A stretch of 10,453 bases of DNA from contig JASLCY010000502.1 in assembly GCA_030151925.1 (NCBI GenBank), positions 1 to 10,453 on the forward strand, given 5' to 3'. This DNA is from Oligoflexus sp. Its GTDB lineage: Bacteria; Bdellovibrionota_B; Oligoflexia; Oligoflexales; Oligoflexaceae. The number at the start of each line of letters is the position of its first letter. Within the stretch, counting starts at the first letter, position 1. Of the stretch, positions 5,601 to 10,453 are shown piece by piece. The notes under the pieces are model-generated. The model made no database searches. It was not told where the DNA came from and worked only from the letters and a program-made list of their open reading frames with translations. The position numbers were made by a program, and so were the translations under genes.

Positions 5601-7987
5601 ACCAATTCCTCGAGATGGTGTTCGAAGTCACGCGGCAGAAGAGCGACCAACCGCTCCTCGGCTACGCGACCTTCCAGCAGACGCTGTTCGTGGACCAATA
5701 CCAGGGCAAGCTCGAGGACTCGCGCTACAGCCTGCAGTTGATCCAGACCAGCCTCGACAACCAGGAGTTCCAGTACCAGCTGATGCAGGAGCGCATCTTC
5801 CGCATGGTGCTCTTCCTCTTCAGCGGCCAGGGCGAGGACCTGACGAAACTCTTCAAGACCTTGCCCAACATGCTCACGGTCCGCCACTGGATGACGGCGA
5901 AGGCGGTGAGCGCTTACCTGTTCTGGCTGCTGATCACCGATTCCCGCGAGCTGATCGTGAACTACGGGAACTTCGTGCAGAAGCGCAACACCAAGCGCGA
6001 GAGCCGCCGCGGCGACATCTTCTACCGCATCATCGAAGCGATCGTCTCGCTCGCCGCCGGCGAGCGCGAGAACGCGCGCAGCGCTTATTACAACGTCCTG
6101 GCGAACTTCGAGGACAACCTGGTGTCGCCGCTGCTCTTCCCCTACGAAGTGGACTTCATCCTCCTCTTCCTCGGCTTCTTCCCCGACGTCTTCAGCATGG
6201 AGTACGGGGACGACCTGTGGAAGCGCGACGAGCTGATCCCGGCCTTCAACAAGGTGCTCGGCATCGCCTCGCACCGCCGCCACAGGCTCCGCGCGGTGCC
6301 TATGCTGCTCAAGGCGCGGCTCATGGACAGGCTCGAGCAGAAGAAGGTCCGCCTCTTCTACGACATCGCCCTGAAACGCACGAAGATCACGCAGCAGCCC
6401 CTCATCGAGATGCTGACGAGGCTCTGGTTCGCCCGCCACCTCTCGACGACCCGTGCGGTGCTGCGCGCCGATTATTTCGGTATGGCCGAAGAAACCGCGC
6501 GCCGCCTGAACCTCGGCCTGATCAGCTCGATGCTGAGGAAGATCCGCAAGGATCTCGGCCTGCCTTACCAGAAGACCACCGAACTCGTGGTGCCGATCCC
6601 GGGCGAGCCGCTCTCGGCCGTCGACCCGTTGATCGCGAAGCACCTCCATATCATGCCGCGCCTCGCGCCCGAATCGCTCTCGCTCGAGGAGGCGAAGAAG
6701 GCCGTGTTCGACCTCATCCGCCAGCGGCTGCAGCTCGAGCAGGTCTACCTCGTGACCGCGGCCGAGATCCGCGCGTACGAGAACCAGAACCGGCCGCCGA
6801 TGAACCACGCGCAAGAGGTGATCGCCTACATCTTCCCGTATTTCACGCTGCGTTCGTCGCTCACGATCCCGGTGGACGACGCGCCCTGGCGGCAGAAGGG
6901 CCTTGCCCCGGCCAAGGGGTTCTCGGCGGATTCCGAATCGACCCTCGTCTCGACGAGGCATTCGGAATACAACACCTCGATCGAGCACACGGCCCTGATC
7001 CCCCGATCCGAGGGCATCGGCGACCTCAGGCGTTATGCGGAGGAATCCAGCCTGAGCGAGGCCAACGAAGCCGATCGCACCATGAACGCGCTCGTGCCGG
7101 TCCGCTACGGCTCGCAGAACCTCGCGCTCCTCTTCCTCGAGGCCGCGCGGCTGCAGGAGGAGGACTCCACGGCCCTCCGCCAGGCCCTCGACTGCCTCGG
7201 CGCGGAGATCGGCGCGTGGCTCAGGGCATACGTGCCCAACGAATCGAAGCCCGAGCTGCTCCCGCTGCTGAATTACTCGCAGGGCGAATACCAGTTCGAG
7301 CCCTGCTCGTGGCTCCACGTCTGGACCGAGGGCAACCTCAGGAACGACCGCGAGAGCGTCTGGTACCTCGGGCTGAACCTCAACGACGACAGTTACCTCA
7401 TGGTCTACTGCCGCCTCAACGGTCCGCAGGAGACGCGCCTCGGCCTCGCCTCCAACCTCTGGTACGAGGTCCTCACGCTCCGCACGCTCTTCGCGGGCAG
7501 CGGCCGCGACCTCCTCACCGGCGACGAGGTTCAGGAATTCCTCGAGAAGTACATCCGCAGCTATCCCGGCGCCGACCACCTCGAGGCCATCGCGGTGAGT
7601 TTCTCCGTCATGCATCGGACGTCCGGCGAGGTCGCCTCGGGGCACTTCGGTTCGGCCCGTCCGCTCGTCCTCGGCTGCGAGAACCAGGTGACTCCTCTCA
7701 ATCGCGTCGTGCTCACGATGAGCAACGATCGTTCGCTGCGCTACTGGAAGGTGCAGACGTCGGGCGCGCAGAAGGGCGTCTTCATCCTTCCGCACGATTC
7801 CAGCAAGCTCGACCGGCTCGATGCCGCGGCTCTCAAAGAATTGAACTTCGAGTCGTTAAGCTGGGAGCAGAAGCGCTGGCGTTTCTACGATTATTTGCGG
7901 CAGAACCTGATCGATGGGCAAGTTCCACGATATTTTGTCGCAGCCTCCTGGAATGCCACTGCTCTCTCGACCCAACGCGTCGGTTGA
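2681..7987 (+). CDS. Giant Ser/Thr protein kinase-AAA ATPase signalling protein with GAF-like and degenerate SpoIIE-like C-terminus
   Basis: Uninterrupted frame of 1768 codons from GTG 2681; the probable natural start is GTG 2594 (see the separate entry). Residues 1-271 are an STPK domain without its glycine loop: VAIK with Lys17, Glu35 in helix C, HRDIKPQN (118-125; Asp120, Asn125), DFG (144-146), APE (173-175), DLYSLG (189-194). Residues about 297-640 are an AAA_16/STAND-like ATPase: VGRQEDF (299-305), Walker A GAGGSGKT (329-336), Walker B VVLFFDDMHWAD (462-473), then a GNPLYILEL motif and winged-helix-like segment. Residues about 700-1330 look helical and TPR-like. Residues about 1335-1500 resemble a GAF sensor. 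Residues about 1527-1730 resemble a SpoIIE/PP2C phosphatase fold lacking the expected metal aspartates. No transmembrane segment is obvious. Such proteins are multi-domain signal integrators; the signal and target are unknown. Arg codon AGG is absent before residue 709 and recurs about a dozen times after it. Confidence 0.85.
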   Translation: MYSAIPFSDPSQSVAIKLIERSRLDYEDVLAFQREAALMSRLRHPNIISFHELGLYRPENQSASQVASGYYIVMEVAQGHDLKESLIKGGRKRLDFFFELGLQVSAALEYTHAKNIIHRDIKPQNIIIERSNDSEGGLLVKVLDFGIARLGDLDLYSDENVAADIAGTPLYMAPETSKFLDAPIDHRVDLYSLGCVLYEVLAGKPPFSGATRDKLAREHAHAQPESLTSIRPDIPDVVNDIVLKLMAKHPKDRYQTAFGLHVDLQRVRKMLGSNRSRGSRFILGRYDRLNILPSSVPMVGRQEDFDTLVANYSAITKDSGRSRVVVMRGAGGSGKTRLMKEFRGYLAKNKVRYVSTSFSRHENNMPFNALANGFNEYLVHVAKTNPVEAEEIRRKVKAFLGNDAKMVADVVQGLKPYLASEQTDLAPQASDLVIEKESVEFNSFTKAFSDFTRCLVTETEPVVLFFDDMHWADDKSIDLIDRLISHNNSQRFLLIISYRSMGIQQGSVFQHFLTKFAKLRRRYHELELIGLTSPSIADMSRSILGLNKTPDRHFVNYLHEKSAGNPLYILELHRSLVFQEMLSLDDQGRWRIELGDIARTTVSSNSIDLLLNRLSELPDEDRRILEMAAIIGTQFTSDMLEALPEVAPNKIQQVLQKSVSSGHLMLTSDASRNPTAGAPTSRTYAFMHRSIREALVDGLDYSMQREVHRLVALRLEASASNNKPLLTFSLAHHFFYAYRGSKAIDPDLVTKALDYNVKAGLKALEINSHLTAQRYLENARLTLKDIKAKSAAVVANHKQLLRALADIHFARREYNESARIYYELRGLPISANEYAFISYKLGYLSILSGNVAGTLKEMATTFRKLRFPAIRLDFPFALRLAWQLLRSAVLPIKHSMPAIALDKAVPGKASFHPLQLYITGQNASLTYDKRLAMAYHSELLQRAYTQSLPEGLVLRMICDHAIVLSYLGFQKRAYQFLEMVFEVTRQKSDQPLLGYATFQQTLFVDQYQGKLEDSRYSLQLIQTSLDNQEFQYQLMQERIFRMVLFLFSGQGEDLTKLFKTLPNMLTVRHWMTAKAVSAYLFWLLITDSRELIVNYGNFVQKRNTKRESRRGDIFYRIIEAIVSLAAGERENARSAYYNVLANFEDNLVSPLLFPYEVDFILLFLGFFPDVFSMEYGDDLWKRDELIPAFNKVLGIASHRRHRLRAVPMLLKARLMDRLEQKKVRLFYDIALKRTKITQQPLIEMLTRLWFARHLSTTRAVLRADYFGMAEETARRLNLGLISSMLRKIRKDLGLPYQKTTELVVPIPGEPLSAVDPLIAKHLHIMPRLAPESLSLEEAKKAVFDLIRQRLQLEQVYLVTAAEIRAYENQNRPPMNHAQEVIAYIFPYFTLRSSLTIPVDDAPWRQKGLAPAKGFSADSESTLVSTRHSEYNTSIEHTALIPRSEGIGDLRRYAEESSLSEANEADRTMNALVPVRYGSQNLALLFLEAARLQEEDSTALRQALDCLGAEIGAWLRAYVPNESKPELLPLLNYSQGEYQFEPCSWLHVWTEGNLRNDRESVWYLGLNLNDDSYLMVYCRLNGPQETRLGLASNLWYEVLTLRTLFAGSGRDLLTGDEVQEFLEKYIRSYPGADHLEAIAVSFSVMHRTSGEVASGHFGSARPLVLGCENQVTPLNRVVLTMSNDRSLRYWKVQTSGAQKGVFILPHDSSKLDRLDAAALKELNFESLSWEQKRWRFYDYLRQNLIDGQVPRYFVAASWNATALSTQRVG

Positions 7988-8031
7988 ACTCCAGAAATCC
8001 ACTAGGCTTTGCCCAGCCGCCCACGTATGAT

Positions 8032-8072
8032 AAGGCCACGCCTGGCCCCGCGCGGCCGGGCCTACGCCTTTT
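8032..8072 (+). terminator. Probable rho-independent terminator after the kinase gene
   Basis: Outer stem AAGGC (8032-8036) pairs with GCCTT (8066-8070), and inner stem GGCCC (8044-8048) pairs with GGGCC (8058-8062), with an asymmetric internal loop between them. The structure runs into TTTT at 8069-8072. It lies in the 106-base gap between the kinase gene and the next operon. It suggests separate transcription of the two units, with any promoter for the downstream operon either very close to its start or inside the kinase gene. The T run is short, so termination may be partial. Confidence 0.5.
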
Positions 8073-8093
8073 CACGGATCTGGGAAGAGAGCA

Positions 8094-9047
8094 ATGCAAG
8101 AAGAAGCCGTTTCCTCCGCGTTTTCCGAACTGCTGGCGAAGAAGATCGTCATGGTCACCGGCAAGGGCGGGATAGGCAAGACCCTCGTGAGCTCGGCGCT
8201 CGCCCTCGAAGCGCACAAGCTCGGGAAGAAGGTCTGCCTCGTGGAGTCCTCCGCCAACGACCAAATCGCCCCGCTCTTCGGCAGCCCCCCGATCGGGCAC
8301 AACCTCAAGGAACTCACGCCCGGCGTGAGCGTGATCAACCTCAACTCGCAGGAAAACTTCAAGGACTTCGTGATCAAGCATCTCGGGTTCGCGAAGCTCT
8401 TCGAGATGGTCTTCACCAAACCGATCGTGCGCTCCTTCATCCAGATGATCCCGGGCATCGCCGAGCTCACCCTGCTCGGCCGCCTGTTTTATTTCATCGA
8501 GCTCGACAAAGAGAACAACTTCGACATCGTGATCTTCGACGCCTTCGCCTCGGGGCATTTCCACAGCCTGATGAAGACTCCCGACGCCGTGCTGAATTCC
8601 GGAATGAGCGGTCCCATCATCGACGAGACGATGCGGGTGCGCGATTTCCTCGCGGATCCGGCCAAGGTCGGCATCGCGCTCGTCACCGTGCTCGAGGAGC
8701 TCGTGATCTCCGAGGCCATCGACTTCACCAAGAAGCTCGGCAAGGACAGCCCCGCGAAACTCACGGCCCTGATCGCGAACCGGACGTGGCCGGCGCTGCC
8801 GCCCGGCGTGAGCGGGACCGAGGGACCTGACTCGCAAGCCGGGGTTCCCGAGGCCGCGCGGCCCGCGCTCGATTACTGGGTGCGGCAGAGGCGGACGCAG
8901 GAAGCGAATCTCGTCAAACTGCAGGAAGGCGTGCGGGCGATCGATCCGCAGCTGCCGATCTGGACGCTGGAGGAGCGCGGGGCCTTCGCCGAGCCCGTCG
9001 ACGTCAAACAACTGCAGGCCTGGGTGGAGGAGGCGAAACGAGTATGA
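8094..9047 (+). CDS. ArsA/Get3-like ATPase, BagA (Rv3679)-like subunit
   Basis: A 317-residue soluble ATPase of the ArsA/GET3 branch of deviant-Walker P-loop proteins. ATG 8094 is preceded by GGGAAGAGAG at 8082-8091. The P-loop is GKGGIGKT (23-30) with signature Lys24, which in this superfamily reaches across the dimer to the partner's ATP. Switch II reads DAFASGH (149-155), like the family DAPATGH. The switch I region reads VESSANDQIAPLFG: Ser53 stands where the catalytic Asp normally lies, so its own site is probably poor at hydrolysis. A hydrophobic stretch at about 110-136 fits the client-binding or helical subdomain of such proteins. Length and motifs resemble the first member of the actinobacterial tandem pair (BagA/Rv3679, to my memory). 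It overlaps the next gene by 4 bases (ATGA), pointing to a heterodimer. The name implies no arsenite function: no arsenite-binding Cys set or other ars gene is seen. Confidence 0.85.
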   Translation: MQEEAVSSAFSELLAKKIVMVTGKGGIGKTLVSSALALEAHKLGKKVCLVESSANDQIAPLFGSPPIGHNLKELTPGVSVINLNSQENFKDFVIKHLGFAKLFEMVFTKPIVRSFIQMIPGIAELTLLGRLFYFIELDKENNFDIVIFDAFASGHFHSLMKTPDAVLNSGMSGPIIDETMRVRDFLADPAKVGIALVTVLEELVISEAIDFTKKLGKDSPAKLTALIANRTWPALPPGVSGTEGPDSQAGVPEAARPALDYWVRQRRTQEANLVKLQEGVRAIDPQLPIWTLEERGAFAEPVDVKQLQAWVEEAKRV

Positions 9048-10183
9048 GCGAGACCACACTTTCCCCGATCGAAACCATGCTGGCCAGAAGCAAAGTCATC
9101 GTCACCGTCGGCTCCGGCGGCGTCGGCAAGACCACCAGTTCCATCGCGATGGCCTTCCTCGGCGCGCGGCTCGGCAAGCGGGTCGGCCTGCTCAGCATCG
9201 ATCCCGCGAAACGCCTGGCGGATGCGCTCGGCATCAAACTCGGCAGCGAGCTCCGCCGGGTGCAGCTGCACGACGGCATCAAAGGCACGCTCGATGCGGC
9301 CATGCTCGACCAGAAAGCGGTCTTCGACGATATGGTGCGCAGGTTCGCGCCGAATCCCAAGGTCGCCGAGCGGATCTTCGACAACTCGATCTATAAGGAG
9401 GTCTCGTCGAACCTCGGCGGGCCGCTCGAATACATGGCCCTCGCGAAACTCGAGACCATGCTGCGCAGCGGCAGCTACGACCTCATCGTCGTCGATACTC
9501 CGCCCGATTCCCACGCGCTCGATTTCCTCGCCCGGCCGAACATCCTCGCCGGCTTCATCGAGAACGGCGTGATGAGCTGGATGATCAAACCCTTCCATCT
9601 CGCCCAGAAGCTGGGCGCCGGAGCGATCTTCAAGGCCGGCGGCAAGATCATGGGCGGCATCTCGTCGGTCACCGGCGTGAAGATGCTGAAGCTGCTCGCC
9701 GAATTCCTCGTGCTGATGGAGGAGGTGATCATCGGCTTCAACCGCGTCGGGCGCGAGGTCTCGCAGGCGCTCAAGGCCGAGTCCACCGGCTTCGTGCTGG
9801 TGTCGGCGCCTTACAACAACGCGGTGCGGTCGGCGAAGCATCTGCTCGCGGAGCTGAAGGCGAACCATTACCCGCTCCTCGCCCTCATCATGAACCGCAA
9901 CATCCCCTTCGCCCTGCAATCGTCCATCAGCGCCTTGGACGCGCCGGAGATCCAGAGCCGGACCGAGTTCAAACCCGGCTTTGACATTCTGAAAAGCCGT
10001 CAGCGATACGCTGCATCCTTGGCTGATCAACTCCTGGAAAAGGCCCAGGAGACCGCAGGGAAAGACGTCCATCTTCTGCTTCTCGAAGAGCAGGGACAAA
10101 TGATACATTCGGAGCAAACGTTATGGGGATTCGCCGACGCTCTCTGCCAAGCCCGTAGCCTCGATACCGTCACGGCAGGATGA
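9044..10183 (+). CDS. ArsA/Get3-like ATPase, BagB (Rv3680)-like subunit
   Basis: A 379-residue partner of the preceding ATPase. ATG 9044 overlaps the previous stop, and GGAGGAGG (9026-9033) lies 10 bases upstream. The P-loop is GSGGVGKTT (23-31): the signature lysine is replaced by Ser24, exactly opposite Lys24 of the partner. Switch I is SIDPAKRLADALG with Asp53 in the catalytic position, and switch II is DTPPDSHALDFL from Asp151. Residues about 170-245 are Gly- and hydrophobic-rich (GVMSW, GAGAIF, GGISSV, LLAEFLVLMEE), consistent with the helical client-binding subdomain of ArsA/Get3 proteins. The GSGGVGKTT form is characteristic of the second member of actinobacterial ArsA-like pairs (Rv3680/BagB type). 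The likely role is ATP-driven handling of a hydrophobic client or membrane-protein segment together with the first subunit. This is inferred from fold; the client is unknown. The next gene, mlaE, begins 15 bases after the stop. Confidence 0.85.
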   Translation: MSETTLSPIETMLARSKVIVTVGSGGVGKTTSSIAMAFLGARLGKRVGLLSIDPAKRLADALGIKLGSELRRVQLHDGIKGTLDAAMLDQKAVFDDMVRRFAPNPKVAERIFDNSIYKEVSSNLGGPLEYMALAKLETMLRSGSYDLIVVDTPPDSHALDFLARPNILAGFIENGVMSWMIKPFHLAQKLGAGAIFKAGGKIMGGISSVTGVKMLKLLAEFLVLMEEVIIGFNRVGREVSQALKAESTGFVLVSAPYNNAVRSAKHLLAELKANHYPLLALIMNRNIPFALQSSISALDAPEIQSRTEFKPGFDILKSRQRYAASLADQLLEKAQETAGKDVHLLLLEEQGQMIHSEQTLWGFADALCQARSLDTVTAG

Positions 10184-10198
10184 GACCCGAAAGGAATT

Positions 10199-10453
10199 AT
10201 GGAAGAGACTAATACAGCCGTTCGTGGCGTTTCCTTCGTCGGCCGCTCCATCATCTCGGTCGTCGAAGGCCTAGGCCGCTTTATCCAGTTCTGCGGTTAT
10301 ACGCTGCGCGAGGCCGCGCATCCGCCTTTTCGCGCGCGTCTGATTCTGCAGCAGATGTATTTCATCGGCAACGAATCCCTCTTCATCATCCTGCTCTGCG
10401 GCTTCTTTATCGGCGCCGCGGTGAGCCTTCAGGTCGGGACCGTCTTCACGCTC
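10199..10453 (+). CDS. mlaE: MlaE-family lipid ABC transporter permease, N-terminal part
   Basis: The first 85 codons of a gene cut by the window end. ATG 10199 follows AAAGGA (10190-10195) at short spacing. The protein reads VGRSIISVVEGLGRFIQF, then PPFRARLILQQMYFIGNESLFIILL, then CGFFIGAAVSLQVG. This order (amphipathic N-terminus, interface helix, the IG-x-x-S-L-x-I turn, first membrane helix with G-x-F-I-G-A-x-x-x-L-Q) is typical of MlaE/YrbE permeases. MlaE works in the inner membrane with the ATPase MlaF and a substrate-binding MCE protein MlaD, moving phospholipid between inner and outer membranes. Only 15 bases separate it from the upstream ATPase gene, so it probably belongs to the same operon, with mlaF and mlaD genes expected downstream outside this window. 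The GC content of the first 60 codons looks lower than in the upstream genes, but the sample is small. Confidence 0.85.
   Translation, partial: MEETNTAVRGVSFVGRSIISVVEGLGRFIQFCGYTLREAAHPPFRARLILQQMYFIGNESLFIILLCGFFIGAAVSLQVGTVFTL

Noticed and set aside
2597..7795. Minus-strand open frame of about 1730 codons opposite the kinase gene.
   Set aside because: Its translation is low-complexity, rich in Arg, Glu, Val, Ala, His and Leu, with no recognisable domain. It mirrors the GC-rich codon pattern of the plus-strand gene, whose kinase and ATPase motifs are clear.
6217..8175. Plus-strand open frame of about 650 codons overlapping the end of the kinase gene and the next ATPase gene.
   Set aside because: Pro-, Arg- and Ala-rich out-of-frame translation that crosses a terminator-like hairpin and a real gene start; a shadow frame.
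8873..10117. Minus-strand open frame of 414 codons opposite the second ATPase gene.
   Set aside because: No recognisable motif, and it overlaps a protein with clear P-loop and switch motifs; a shadow frame.
8094..10183. Arsenite efflux (arsA) function for the two ATPases.
   Set aside because: They are two separate single-domain proteins without an evident arsenite-binding cysteine set and without arsB, arsD or arsR neighbours; the Get3/BagAB-like reading fits better.

Overview
The window is a high-GC stretch (my estimate is about 60% or more) of a Gram-negative-type bacterial chromosome. The MlaE-type lipid-transport permease implies an outer membrane. The giant Ser/Thr kinase-ATPase regulator is of a kind common in Myxococcota, Bdellovibrionota and similar lineages. 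I lean to a Bdellovibrionota- or 'delta'-like organism, with low confidence and without a marker gene. No rRNA, tRNA, CRISPR array, insertion sequence or phage gene is visible.

Layout. (1) Positions 1-892, plus strand: the 3' end of a YqcI/YcgG (GntA-like, heme-dependent N-oxygenase family) gene overlaps by 8 bases a DUF1989 gene (urea carboxylase-associated / carboxyguanidine deiminase-related). The pair is probably translationally coupled and points to guanidine or guanidino-compound chemistry. (2) Positions 904-2388, minus strand: pyruvate kinase, convergent with the DUF1989 gene. (3) Positions 2389-2593: an intergenic region between divergent genes, with a near-perfect inverted repeat just before a strong ribosome binding site. 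(4) Positions 2594-7987, plus strand: a giant signalling protein with a Ser/Thr kinase domain, an AAA-type ATPase, a long helical region, a GAF-like domain and a degenerate SpoIIE/PP2C-like C-terminus. The open frame begins only at 2681. Its natural start (GTG 2594 with a strong Shine-Dalgarno sequence) and the kinase glycine loop lie upstream in the same frame. They are interrupted by TAA and TGA, and all four loop glycine positions are changed in a way that fits G-to-T substitution. (5) Positions 8032-8072: a probable terminator. (6) Positions 8094-10453, plus strand: a tightly packed operon of two ArsA/Get3-like ATPases, which resemble the mycobacterial BagA/BagB pair (Rv3679/Rv3680), followed by mlaE, which runs off the window.

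Most striking points. The two ArsA/Get3-like proteins have complementary active-site losses. The first keeps the signature lysine but lacks the switch I aspartate; the second is the reverse. This suggests an obligate heterodimer with one composite ATPase site, here linked to a lipid-transport gene. The broken kinase glycine loop is the other main signal. It is either a sequence-quality artefact, a very recent inactivation, or a true conversion to a loop-less protein made by internal initiation.
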